Source: Mya arenaria (lineage: Eukaryota > Mollusca > Bivalvia > Myida > Myidae). From it: a stretch of DNA of 64,000 nucleotides. The DNA is taken from assembly GCF_026914265.1 (NCBI RefSeq), contig NC_069130.1:14613386-14677385 (forward strand). Reading direction: 5' to 3'. The notes beneath the pieces were generated by a model. That model searched no databases. It was given only the letters and a program-made list of their open reading frames with translations, and was not told the origin of the DNA. Positions 13,657-25,312 of this stretch are shown piece after piece (position 1 is the stretch's first letter; every line of letters starts with the position of its first letter). The position numbers were made by a program, and so were the translations under genes.

Positions 13657-13988
13657 AATTGGAGAACTCCCAGCCATTTTCCATCGAACAACCTAGGATG
13701 AATGCCAGTGCATTAGTAGAAGTAGTTCGTATAATTATTAATAATAATTTTCCTTAATTGTTGAGTTTAAACGTGTTTTTGTATTACTCAGGTTGAATTG
13801 ATTCCGAGTGAAATGTATCATTGAATACATGATTTCGACTCTCAAGAGTAAAGAAACTGGAAATTCAAGTTACTACGCGATCTACTTGCTGCGCGTAGCT
13901 AAAATGAAAATAAATATGACAAAGTAAACCGTCCATATGCATGCATCTGAAGTTGGTTTCGATGGAAAATAGCCGAGGTGTTCCGACT
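13657..13988. mobile_element. Mutator-like MITE, copy 2 (diverged)
   Basis: Shares ends and interior with the copy at 11779: GAACTCCCAGCCATTTTCC on the left and AGCCGAGGTGTTCCGAC on the right, with TACGCGATCTACTTGC inside. The outer bases are altered and no target duplication is readable. Confidence 0.75.
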
Positions 13989-15408
13989 GAAGCAATAATA
14001 TGCCAAAACCCGAAATCCAACTGCAGAGACCGTACTGCAATATACTACGATATATTGTTCTTTGATAATTCAAGTGAAATTTCTGTATACCCCCAATAAT
14101 TTATCATTTAGATAGAGTTCTTACAATGCCATAAATCTTCCATGATAAGGGAATTGCTTTAAATAAGAAAAGTTTAAATAATAAACAAATTACGAGCTTA
14201 AATGCACAAACTTTTTATGTGATATTTATTGTTTCGTTACCACTTTAGAATAATGAAACATTTAAAACTGAACAGTATTAAACACTTATGGACACTACAG
14301 TGTTGTTGTTTTTTAAAGTCATCGCTGTGGAAGCAGGTTAAGAACTAAAGAGACACTTTATAGCGATTTCTGAAGAACAAAAAAAAACTTCTTTCAAAAA
14401 ATCGTGTTGCGATAAATCGATATGAAGGAAATCAAACTGCGATACCATATCGTCCGACAGATTATCGATATTTATCGATATATCGTTGCAGCCTTAATGT
14501 TTACACATCATCAATGTTGCAAAAGTTCAAATGCGTTCTAGTATATCAAAAAACAAATGAGGTGTAATCGATTACTTTTATGTTTATTTGATAATTTTAC
14601 GTTGCAGGATGTAATTTCAAAGCAATTAAAATACCATTTAACCCGTGGGATATCATTAAAGTATTAAATAAACCAATATATTTACCCTCGCACGAGTTAA
14701 TTACAGGGGGAAGTATAATAAAGCAACTCATAAATAAAGCAAACAACTTCAAAGTTTACAAATAACACGTAAAACCTATTTACGAGGTCATTAAATCAGA
14801 TTGATATTGAACCAAAAGGTCAAGGTCAAAAGCTGATAAGCATGGGATTAAGGAAAACGTTTTGATAGATAACAGACACACACACATACACATACACCAT
14901 TGGAGGAAAAAACCCTACCCAGCCACCTAAGACCTACAAAAACCCGCCGGCCCAGGCCCCTGAGCCCCCCCCCCCCCCCCCAACAAAAATAAAAACAATG
15001 AAAAAATAAAATTGATAAATAAAAAAACCTAAAGGCAAAAATAAGACAAATAAAAAAAATAACGGCAACCCAACCCAATAACAAAAACAACAACAAGAGC
15101 AAAATGAGAAGTAAAAAATGAAAACTATTTTTACACATATATTTACATGTACTTTGATATCTACGCAATTTTTCATAGCAATGATCGTTTACGAACTATG
15201 CGATCATCGCACACAACACCTGCTGACATTTGGTGACATTTCAAATGTCACTGTTTTGAAAGAGTGTTTATTTACTTGCTGCACATTTGTGCATACTATG
15301 TATCAAATTGAATCGTATCCTAATATTCGCCATATATGGCAGTAAGATTGTGCACTTTAGTCAGAAATATGTTCTTCATGGAACGTATTCAATACCAAAC
15401 TTGAATTT
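13989..15408. other. Intergenic, simple repeats only
   Basis: No gene was recognised. There is a knot of ATCGAT-type palindromes at 14401-14490, a CA-rich run near 14878-14898 and a C14-15 tract at about 14967. Open frames over the C tract are low-complexity. Confidence 0.45.
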
Positions 15409-15590
15409 AGGGTGATCTAGTGGTATGCCATGACCGCCTCTCACCCATGTAGTTTCGGGTTTGAGCCCCACGTGAGGCACTTCCTCATGGCCTCTCAAAG
15501 AGGACAAATAACTGGCTTCTGCCCCGGCAACAGAATCCAGAGTAATTCATATCAGCTTTCCTTACAATCGAGCAAAATCAACTTTAACCT
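15409..15590 (+). mobile_element. tRNA-derived SINE, second family
   Basis: The head has an A-box-like GGTGATCTAGTGGTATGCC and a B-box-like GGTTTGAGCCC, followed by a body with ACTGGCTTCTGCCCCGGCAA and TAATTCATATCAGC. The head is too altered for a functional tRNA. The body differs from the SINEs at 2477 and 46747. Confidence 0.72.
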
Positions 15591-16085
15591 AATTTTAAGA
15601 GTAGACAATGAATTTTGATGGGACTGAAAAACACACAATTGGCCAAAAGACTAAACGGAATCCCTGGAGCATGTCTAAGATTAAGAATAGGACTTCCTTC
15701 TAAAATTTTAAGCTCAAAAAAGTCAACAAAAGTGTATGTAACGTTATTACCAAGCTTTAAAGTATCTTCGAAGTTATATAGACCATATAAACCGTTTACA
15801 GAAAACCAAAATGGGGCAATTCGAGTACTTAGCTCAAGACGGACGTAACTGCATGTACAAAGAGAAGGCGTTACGTCCGATTGCGTTAAACCCTCAGTAT
15901 TTAATGTCGATCATTTATCCATGCCCTAATTCCCCTTTTGAATAAAATGTCATAAGCCCAGTCATTTAAATCCGCACAAGGTCAAGATCGGTATGGGCTT
16001 CTGGCTTCACAAAGCATGACATGAACTACTTAATGAGCTGTTGGCCATGACACATACGCAAAACCTTCATTCATTTGTAGATTAA
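15591..16085. other. Intergenic, nothing recognised
   Basis: A short open frame at 15615-15848 has no domain. Nothing else was seen. Confidence 0.4.
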
Positions 16086-16420
16086 AGCTGCTCTCTCTAT
16101 GATTGAGAGTATTTCTATTTTATTTTTTTGTCTCTGACTCAGCTGATTTTGGCATCAGTGCATTCCATTCAGTCATATAAGATAACCTACCAAATTACAG
16201 ATCTCAAATGTGTGGGAAACAGCAGAAAAACTCATCTCTGTAAGCGTTAGTAACATTTTTAGCCATTAAACATCAATTTTAAAACGTAAATATGAAAAAA
16301 CAGCGATCTGATATTTTGTCAGCAGTCTCATTATATCGTTGGTGTCGAGACATTAACGCAATAAGTGGTTCTTTCTTAGACAAACAATAAAAAAGTAGCC
16401 AAGTCTATGAGAGTGTAGTT
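16086..16420. mobile_element. TTAA hairpin MITE, copy 1
   Basis: Flanked by TTAA on both sides (16082-16085 and 16421-16424). The ends are AGCTGCTCTCTCTATGATTG and its imperfect complement, ending GAGAGTGTAGTT. The centre carries GTAAGCGTTAGTAAC followed by AGCCATTAAACATCAATTTT, the folding core typical of this family. Non-coding. Confidence 0.85.
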
Positions 16421-16884
16421 TTAAGATACGTGAAAATACCGACTTTCAAAACCTTTTAAAACAGATAAACTAGCATTCTGAGTGGGAAAACACAATGACT
16501 TGAGTAACGAATTAAGATCGCCTTTAAGATATGTCATATTTAGTGAACCAAAAACAATTAAAAAATCAATTTTGAGTATTTCATGAAGTTTAAAGTGTAT
16601 CATTCAGGAAAACGGAAACTCCTGCATAATTAAACAGTTTAAAAGCTGAAAGGTAATGCATTATTTGATGCAGATTGAATATTTAATCACTTACCCGGAT
16701 ATTTCTATGGTAACATCACGTAATAAAGTTACCTTTTTTGCATATTATGGATCGTTACAACTATTGGGGCCGAGAGATTTCAAATGATGAATGGGTTTTA
16801 GTATTGAAATTCCTGTGGATTCATTATACGGCGTTGCTTTCAACAGTGCTGCTTTATTTCATAATGATATGAAGATGCCTTTAA

Positions 16885-17378
16885 AGCTGCGCTCTCACAG
16901 ATTAACATTTTTGACATATTTTTTTTTCGTCTCAGAATCAGCCGAAATTGGAATCAATGCCCTAAATTTAGACATATAGTAGAACCTCGTTGGCTCGATC
17001 TCCAAGTGACCAGCGAAGATAACTCGAGCTTCGATAATATCGAGCCAAGCGGGAAGGCTTACATTCAGCTTAAAGAAACCCGTCTTTTACACCCAGTTCG
17101 AGCCAACGAGTAAATCGAGCCAAGCAAGTTCGAGCCAACGGAGTTCGACTGTATAAGGTAACTCACAAAAGTACATCTCCATTTTTCGGTAAATCTGCCG
17201 AAAAGTTCCTATTTCGTAAAGCGTTAGTAATGCTTTAAGCCATAAAATATCAATTTTAGAACGAAAACATAAATAACTACGGCCTGATTGTTTTGTAAGC
17301 TGTCTTAATAACCAGCGTGCAGAAATTTACGCAAAAATGGCTCATTCAAAGACAACAAATAAAAGAAGTTGTCGAAAC
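16885..17378. mobile_element. TTAA hairpin MITE, copy 2, split by another MITE
   Basis: Begins after TTAA (16881-16884) with AGCTGCGCTCTCACAG. The left arm stops at 16976, where the 175-bp element at 16977-17151 is inserted, and continues after it through AAAGCGTTAGTAATGCTTTA. The far terminal 20-30 bases are missing, so the right end is truncated near AGTTGTCGAAAC. Confidence 0.83.
16977..17151. mobile_element. pogo/Tc1-like MITE, subfamily 1, nested
   Basis: Ends TAGTAGAACCTCGTTGGCTC and GAGCCAACGGAGTTCGACTG, with TA on each side. Length 175 bp, the usual size for the subfamily. It lies inside a TTAA hairpin MITE, so it arrived later. Confidence 0.87.
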
Positions 17379-18157
17379 TCTATATATTTATATACTTTAA
17401 CGGTTTCGATGTTCAATAGGAATTTATTTAACATTTTGTGTAGTAAGATTTCCATTATGATATTTTGTACTAAAGGTTAACTTTACTTTATAAAGTCTAC
17501 CCTCTCACTACTATTTCTTACTGGACATTTCATGATGCAACTAATAAGTGTGAGTAATAGAAATAACCATCTTGTTCTCTTAAAACTTGATTGATATGTG
17601 TTCTTTTCATTTTTTCTTTCTCTTTTTTTACGTACTTTTCTATATTTTCACGTTGATTATATGTATGTCTAACTCAACTTATAACGAGAAGCGTGCATTT
17701 GTTTAAGTTATTTACTTAAGTAAATATTTTGAATCTACAATACTGCTTGAATGCCATTAATTCCCGGGAACAAGCGGATTCAGAGAGGCAGAGCGGGTGG
17801 GGGGAAGATGGACGTCCCCCACCAAGAAAAAAATACAAGTTTACATTTTATCTAAAACTCACATAAACATTCCAAAAACACCAAATGAAAGAAGATATAT
17901 TTTCCTATAACATTGAAGCCGGATATATACTATAACAAATAGCTAAGCTACTCAAGTTTGTTTATACCCCCCACCCCCACTTACATTTACATTGTAATTT
18001 GTAGGGAAAATAGCGGTTCTGCTTGGTCCCAAAAGTTGGACATGATTCATGGCTAGTTCTGAAGCCACCGACCACATTTGTTCTAATGCACTTCATTATT
18101 TATATCCGTATTCACTAGCTTCACTTTCTAAGACACATGCATCGCATAAATATAATC
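17379..18157. other. Intergenic, nothing recognised
   Basis: No gene or RNA. G- and C-rich patches at about 17800 and 17967 hint at decayed transposon ends but could not be assigned. Confidence 0.4.
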
Positions 18158-18356
18158 CAAATTTCTCGAAAGTTCTTAAGCGTAGCAAGCGCTTTTCATT
18201 AAGTCAAATTTCTTACTTAACTAAATAGCAATAAGCGTATCATCATAATCGTAAAGATTATTTTCTTTAAAGTCCAAATACTTTGAAGAATGTTAATATT
18301 ACACAGTTAATACAAAAATAATTAGTTAACTTAGCTTAATTCTGTTGTAAGGGGCT
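18158..18356. mobile_element. Decayed copy of the TTTCTCGAAACTTCTTAAG palindromic MITE
   Basis: The left end reads ATTTCTCGAAAGTTCTTAAG and the right part reads TTAGCTTAATTCTGTTGTAA, matching the two arms of the intact element nested at 27194-27404. The terminal right arm is lost. Confidence 0.55.
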
Positions 18357-19316
18357 GAACATGTTTAAAAATTTGGGGCATTGCCCTTTTTAAAACTTAT
18401 TCAATATTCTAAAGTACACAAAACACGTTGAACTTACCTCCAACGTCCCTGGGGCTTCAGTCATTTTCACGGAAAAAAAGATCCTTTACAAGTTAAAAAG
18501 AAGAAACTATTTTAAAACTTCACACAACAATTTCAGTTTCCCCACTCTTGTACACGCATGTTTAACGCTGTTTTGACCCCAAAAGTTGAGCCCAAGATTA
18601 ATATCAATATATCCACAAATGAACAATATTATCTTAAAATGACTTGTCCTCGGCTACTAAACTCCAAGCCGTTGTCCTAATCCGTGGGCCACTGTTCCGT
18701 TGCTATATCCGCGTAAGTTTAGCAAAGTTCTTTGTGATGTTAAAACTTGATTAAACGGTTTTTGAAGTTTCTAAATGTCAAGTCAAGTGCTCTTGTTCAG
18801 AGATGGGGTCTAGTTGTGACAAACAGTGACAACTTTGGCAAAATAGTCCACACAAGTTTTATAAACAATTCCCCATCTCTTAGTTCATAATATCACACGA
18901 TTTAGGCAAAACCTTAGGCTTTTAAACATTTATCCATCAAGTTTTATATATGTTGTGCAAAATGATACAAACGAGTATAACTTTATATTAACCATATATC
19001 CACCCATGCAACACTTTTGACGCAGTTTTAATATACTATCCCCATTCAAAATATGAACAAATAATGTCAGTTGATGTATACGAAATCACAACATCTACAA
19101 AATGATACCGTCTATTACATTACATTTTACAAGTTATGTATACAGCAAATGTCAAACCATTAAACGGCCGTATAATTTGCGGCGAAACTTCATAAAATTA
19201 GATCGTATGTACCCAAGATTTAAAGATAAATCTTCTTTCAAGCCTAGATGTGAAAAGAAATAATGTATTGTTGGAGGGTGTACAATTCGCATCCATTATA
19301 AAGCCATGTATATCAT
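18357..19316. other. Intergenic, nothing recognised
   Basis: No supported gene, RNA or repeat family. Confidence 0.4.
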
Positions 19317-19610
19317 TTTAAAGATGCACTCTTTAATACTCCCAGATAAGATTTACCAACTGTTGTAATTTACCAAAAAGGCTGAATAAATGTCGAAAAC
19401 AATGGTTCTTATGAAGGATACCATGATTAATTTGAAATAAATATAGTAAACCACAGTAAATCTTTTAGCATTCACCAATCATTTAATATTTTTGCGCTTT
19501 CTGCTATTAAATACAGCTGTTACAATCGTGTTATCAGTAATTAATATCCATAAATGCATTATTTAGTAAGTAGTTAAAGGTTTATCACTCAAAATGTATG
19601 TTTGTAATAT
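19317..19610 (-). mobile_element. TTAA-AGATGCACTCTT element, copy 1
   Basis: Inverted relative to the copies at 28150 and 55863, with which it shares TTAAAGATGCACTCTT, GAAAACAATGGTTCTTATGA-like and GCATTATTTAGTAAGTAGTT-like blocks. The terminus resembles the TTAA hairpin family (AGATGCACTCT against AGCTGCACTCT). Only one end is well defined. Non-coding. Confidence 0.7.
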
Positions 19611-19728
19611 TCTACCTGCTCGTGATTCATTTTTCTGTGTATTAAACTCATTGTTGTTTTTTTCGTTTCTTTCCCCTGATCTCCTATTATTCATAATCAT
19701 ACACGTCCCCTGGATGAATACTTCTTAA

Positions 19729-20075
19729 AGCTGCACTCTCACAGATGGACAGTTTTGACATTTTTTTTGTCTTAAAATGAGCCAATTTTGCCTAAGTTTC
19801 TGAAAACTAATGATATAAGAACGGATCAGGTCGCGCAGTTTCTCCTATTTTAGTTCGAAAATTGATGTTTTATGCCCAAAAACTCATTTTCCCTAAAGCG
19901 TTAGTAACGCTTTTAGCCACGAAACTTCAATTTTCGAACTTTAATTTTCAAAAACTGCGATCTGATATTTCTTCACTAGCCTTTTTATATCACTGGTTTC
20001 CAGAAATTTACGCAAAGATTTATACACAAACAATACAGAAAGTTGCCGAAACGGTCAATCTGTGAGAGTGCAGTA
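19729..20075. mobile_element. TTAA hairpin MITE, copy 3
   Basis: TTAA at 19725-19728 and 20076-20079 bounds 347 bp with ends AGCTGCACTCTCACAGATGG and CTGTGAGAGTGCAGTA. The centre AAAGCGTTAGTAACGCTTTT is a palindrome, and the two halves can pair along most of their length. Confidence 0.9.
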
Positions 20076-20689
20076 TTAAATCTGAGAAAAAACTATTCCT
20101 GGGATCCTCTATGTTTAGCTTGTGTGCCATTATTACGAACAGTATCAAGTCCGAGTCTAGTCTCAGACTTAGAAAAACCACTCTTCGTGAGTCACAAAGA
20201 ATTTTTTTAATTCTAATCGTATTATAACATACAATTTTAAATCGTTAAAAATTCAGCAAATATCATCAGCATAACTTTACTAAAAGGAAAGTAACAATGA
20301 AATGAAGATCAGCTGTTGTGCATCTAGAGTTGTTACTTTCCTCCAAGTTGAATATTGATGATGCAATTTTATGGATGTTTTTACTAGTACTGTACACTTA
20401 TTAACATTTAATTTTGTAAAACGAATAGAATAAAGACTCTTTTTTCATATAAAGGTGCTTTCCTGAGCCTGAGTCTAGACTCTGCAATGAGGCTGTTCGT
20501 CGTAGTCATATCCCCAAGACCCGCGGCCCGTTTAAAATATGGAAGTCAAAAAAGACACACCCAATCAGATTTCCAAAAATGAATCACTGCCTGCTACATC
20601 TGTCTGTCTTTGGTCTAGATTGTTATAGCAAGGTTGTATGGGAAATATTTTCGCATTATTTAAATGATGAAAGGGATTCAATTCACCCT
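20076..20689. other. Intergenic, nothing recognised
   Basis: No supported feature. Confidence 0.4.
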
Positions 20690-21027
20690 CATTCGGAATT
20701 CCTCGGCCATTGTTTTCGAAAACAACCTCGGATGTATTTGGACGGTTTACATACTCAAAAAGTGGTACGTTTAAGTCCGCTGCAAGTAGATCGCGTAGTA
20801 ATTTTATTAAGCAGTTAAACTTTATGTCTTTACTCTTGAACATCTTAATTATGTTTGCAATAATACACTTCACTGGTAATCAATTTAAACTTAGATCAAT
20901 TAATACAACTTTAAAACACTAAATTTAATTAACGATATAATTAAAAAAAAATACGAACTACTTCAACTGATATACCGGCATACATCCGAGGTTGTTTTTG
21001 AAAAAAATGTCCGAGGAGCTCCGAATG
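20690..21027. mobile_element. Mutator-like MITE, copy 3, with clean target duplication
   Basis: Ends CATTCGGAATTCCTCGGCC and GAGGAGCTCCGAATG. An exact 10-bp direct repeat AATTCACCCT flanks it (20680-20689 and 21028-21037). At 338 bp with a clean duplication it is the best-preserved copy and the best evidence for the family's Mutator-like origin. Confidence 0.92.
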
Positions 21028-22797
21028 AATTCACCCTAACCAAAACTTACCCTAACACTAACTGTTTTCGTTATTCTACAATCGAATCATCGAAATACTC
21101 GATTTCATTTCCCATAGTCTTACGATAAAACAAATTAAAAAATGGCCACTTGAAAGCATATTTCAAGAGAAATATTTCCCCACTGATCGCATGCTTATTT
21201 AAAGTGTATGGAATCAAAACGAACTGTTTCCTCCATGCTTTAAACAAACTTCAAGGTGTCAAACTATAAACTGTTCTAAAAGCATGCAGGTACCAGCTAG
21301 GAATTCCTTACATTCCGCTGCCAGTTTGTTGTTTTATAAAATTAAGAGCAAAACAAAACTCAATTTCACACATTATTTGCGATGATTAATGTGGAACATG
21401 GATCCGACTGATTCTTTACAATCACAAGATCAAGAGCAACTGTGGTCTGACGTGGAAAATAATAGGTTATTTTTCTTCACTTCAGTTAGGCCAGAGAAAA
21501 TTATATTTAGATAATCATCTAATACCCGCCCCTATCTCCAAACCCCCACCCAACCTAAACTTGTTGTTTTTATCCAAAGTTTTAGCGAGAATTGGTTAAA
21601 AAGCAAAATAATAATTCAGAGAAATGCATTACATGTTTTAAGTTTGAAAAAACATTAAGTGACGTCCGCCCATTCTCTCCCCCTTTTTAAATTCAGGATC
21701 ATGGATGAAAATCTAACGGTTATTTTCTCTGGCCTTAAAAAGTCTAAACCCAATAAAACATGAGTGGATGAAGTAGCAGCATTAACCGTTAAATGCATGT
21801 TTTATTGTACAGAAATCGCCATGTCGGCGGCTGTTAGCAGTTTAACATTGCTGACAGCTGACGTTAGGCCGTTTCCGATCATCAATCTGTTTTCACCTCG
21901 AAATATTTGCACTTATTATATCTTTTAGGAAAGAAAATACCACTTTTTGAATTAAGTTTTTTGAAGTGGCTGATTTCCTAAGTTCATTAGGAAAGAAAAC
22001 ATACAGACACATATTCATACTCAACAAGTAATCAGCAACTATAATTAATTGGATGAGATGGAATTTGTGAGGTCAAACAGTGCAAGACACCGCTAAGCGG
22101 GTGTTTGTGTTTCAGTTTCAGTTGTATTGAAACACTAGGCCAATATGGGCATCAGTTTAACAAACAAAATTCACAATGCATAAACATAAATTTGCATGAT
22201 TAAATAATATAAAACAGGAAGTTGATCGTGTACGGTACAAAAGTTTACCGGCGAACTCAAATCTCTTTCAAACCGAGACTTCTAATATATCATACTTAAC
22301 CTAAATCTATTTAGTTCTTTTCTTTCATACAGTGAGTTTCTTTATCTCCTAATTCAACGAAAGCTACAGTGATCCGCCTTTGTGTCATGCCAATCTAGGT
22401 TGTTTTCAATGGAAAATGGCCAAGGTGTTCCGATTTATGTCATCCTACAACCACCAGGATTCATCGAGCATGCCCTTTCGGTCTGTCAACTACGCCAATG
22501 ACCTACCAACGATTAATGGCCTACAGTCAGTAAAGGCTGTTACTCTAATTTTGTGTTTCGGCGTACTGTACCGCGTACTTGAATCCAAAGTGTTCCATTT
22601 TAATACTTATCGAAGGGCGGGGATATCATCAGTGATATATACTGTAGAGCATGAATTAGTTCATTGTTTATTTTTTACTTTTTAATGGTTATTATTTCCT
22701 TCTTTAAATACCATAAATAGCGGGATTATCAACTGAAATATACGCTATCGAGTAGAGTCTTATGTTTATAAATATCATTTGCGCTCCACTTATACAG
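21028..22797. other. Intergenic, one MITE fragment
   Basis: The piece at about 22391-22434 (CCAATCTAGGTTGTTTTCAA to AAGGTGTTCCGA) is a lone right terminus of the Mutator-like family. Nothing else was recognised. Confidence 0.5.
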
Positions 22798-22869
22798 TCC
22801 CAAGTGGTCTAGTGGTTAGGATTCCGCGCTCTCACCGCGGCGGCCGGGGTCCGATTCCCCGCTTGGGAA
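22798..22869 (+). tRNA. tRNA-Glu (anticodon CTC)
   Basis: A full cloverleaf is present: acceptor arms TCCCAAG / CTTGGGA, an A box in the D arm (TGGTCTAGTGGTTAGGAT), anticodon stem CCGCG / CGCGG around the loop CTCTCAC (anticodon CTC, reading GAG) and a T arm CGGGG / CCCCG around TCCGATT. All stems pair. It ends in discriminator A, with a T5 Pol III stop just downstream. The CCA is absent, as expected for a eukaryotic gene. No intron. Unlike the SINE heads here, no body follows it, so it is probably a working gene. Confidence 0.95.
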
Positions 22870-22872
22870 GAC

Positions 22873-22877
22873 TTTTT
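22873..22877 (+). terminator. RNA polymerase III terminator of tRNA-Glu
   Basis: A run of five T on the coding strand, three bases after the tRNA end, is the standard Pol III stop. Confidence 0.85.
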
Positions 22878-24887
22878 GTTTAAATTTGATTTTTTATTCC
22901 GGCATTTAATTTTGTATCACTTTTTAATTTATTTCAGACTATTGCATTAAAAGAATTAATAAAAAAAGTGAGAAAAATAAGAGAAACGATACACATGTCA
23001 ATAAAATGATTGCAAAAAAATAAATAGTTGAAATCAGCAATGGTGATTTCTCTCATAACAATTAATAATATTGAGTACATAACTAATATAATGTAGTTCT
23101 ATACAGTTTATGTATAAGGATAACAATCACTGACTGATACACCTACGACTGAAATGATTCTTAAGTTTATCTCATATAAGCTCATTCCAATTCCTCTAAG
23201 ACAACTAAAAGTTTATTTGACAAGTGGTATTTTCCATTAAACAGATAGACACTTGAAAATGATCTTACTTGATAAATGACCGTTTTAGGTGTATATTTTC
23301 AACGAGTTAAAATTGTTCTAAGAGTTTAGAACTGTTCAATTGAATATAATTCACTTTGGATTTCGATGTTATACATCCTTATACGGGCGTGCAGAATTTG
23401 TACAACATTTTTACAGCACAATTATATTTGATTTCGGTAAAAAATAGGATGATTCTGGTCACTGCAATAATACCCGTTTTGTGCCATGTTTGATGCAGAA
23501 ATATCTACTAAACTTTCAACAACTAAATATAGATGCATGTAAGTTAAATGTGTTTTTATTATTATAATTGTGGTTAAGCCCGGCGCAGCTGGATGATTAC
23601 TCTACTCCAACTTGACATGTATTGACCTGTTTGGTGTTTAAAATGAATCTAGTCTACTGTCCAAGCCTCTGTTAAATCAACCGATTCACCTGATGAAAGT
23701 CAATAAACTATTGATTGCTGATTTACTAATATAAATGTACGACAAATTCGAAAAATTATTACCATCCCATTTAACAAAATATAATTTCAAACACTTAATA
23801 TAATTCCTATCACAATACAATAAATATTGTTATTGTTATAGTTTGTAAATCTACTAGAATATAATTTGCAGTAGACATGAGATTTCTGTTTGTAATCGGA
23901 AGAAATACAAGTTTACTTTTTGGAGTAAAGTGTACTCCGTTGCATACGATATAAATACAGGTACAATTTATACATGTTCTTTTAGACTATAAAATGAATA
24001 TCCAGCAATAAATAAACAGAACTTACCCTTCTTGGTTTTGTCCGTCTGTCTGTTCCACACATTTACGGCAAAAATCAGCACAACAATTCTACTTGCCTTA
24101 CTTTTTGAATTGTATCTTTTCAAGGTAAAACAGTGTCCATCAATATATTGCAATGACTTAACCAATATTGTCCGCTTCGTGATCTGCTACTTATAAAAAT
24201 TGTGAATTGTTTTCACGGCTAGTTCCAATATATTATAATATTGTTCTTAGTTTTCAAAGAGTTCAGGTACTTCTTAGGCAATTATTGAATATACTTAAAA
24301 ATATATCAACAGCCTGTGGTTTAGATTTCAAATAATTATAATTTGGATAGTCTGCAATTTTGTGCAGCGCGTTCTTTTGTTTGTAAACAAAACAGATTAT
24401 TTTAACAGAAATGACAGAAAGTTAGCCTTAAAAATTTGCAATTTACTTTCACAAGGTATAATTTAACATCATTAGCTTTTCCAAACTACTCCACGTCCTT
24501 ATTAAACCGTTTTTTCCTATACAATTTCGTTCGATTTTAATTACGTATTTTCTTATATTACAACTAATTCAGATAATGTATACACTGTAAGTATACACCT
24601 TGACAAAGTTCTCCAAGTCCATCAGAAATTGCTTTAACAATTAGTAAGTCCTAACTTGAGTTTCAATGTATCTTCAGAGAAAGACACGGCTACCACAGAA
24701 AGCAGTTCCCACACTTCCCACACTAATTGTGTTAAAAGCGAGATAACAAGTACTACGGAAAGCTTCCGATCCGAAACCGATATCAAGGAGGTACCGGTCT
24801 TGTCCGAGTTTTAAACCTTTATTGAAAATATGAATATTGAGATAATGTTTTATGAAATCTTGTGTGGACAGTGGACAGAACATGTTG
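22878..24887. other. Intergenic, nothing recognised
   Basis: About 2 kb of AT-rich sequence with no supported exon, RNA or repeat family. Confidence 0.45.
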
Positions 24888-24965
24888 TAGCTGCTGTTGT
24901 TGTTGTTGTTGTTGTTGGTGGTGGTGTTGTTGTTCTTGTTGTTCTTGTTGTTTTTGTTGTTGTTT
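24888..24965. repeat. (TTG)n-rich microsatellite
   Basis: Interrupted TTG repeats with GGT and CTT variants. Poly-Gln or poly-Asn frames on the minus strand come from the repeat. Confidence 0.93.
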
Positions 24966-25175
24966 ATCGGAATCATGATAAACGTGTTTCAGGCGCTTAA
25001 TACTGAGGTACTTGGATTCATTAATGATATACCAACTGCTTTTGTTTTGCAGTGAATTTGTCAATTCAACCCTTTTATAAAATGAACAATAGCGCAATTT
25101 AAGACTAAAGATTATTTCTTTCTCCATGAATGTGTTGATTTTCCCAAACCACCAAACGCATGCAAGATACTAGTT

Positions 25176-25312
25176 CAGGGTGAGGAATCACGTGACTTTC
25201 TCTAAAAAAAGTTATTTAGGAATTACTGTCACTTTCTCGCTTGTTTACATCGGTTTTCAACCGTGGTGACACATGAGAGAACCCCGTTGAAGTCACGTGA
25301 TTCATCACCCTG
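25176..25312. mobile_element. 137-bp MITE with CACGTG in its ends
   Basis: The left 23 bases (CAGGGTGAGGAATCACGTGA and onward) match the complement of the right end (TCACGTGATTCATCACCCTG) with a single mismatch. Non-coding. No convincing target duplication, so the superfamily is open. Arms this similar suggest a fairly young copy. Confidence 0.78.
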
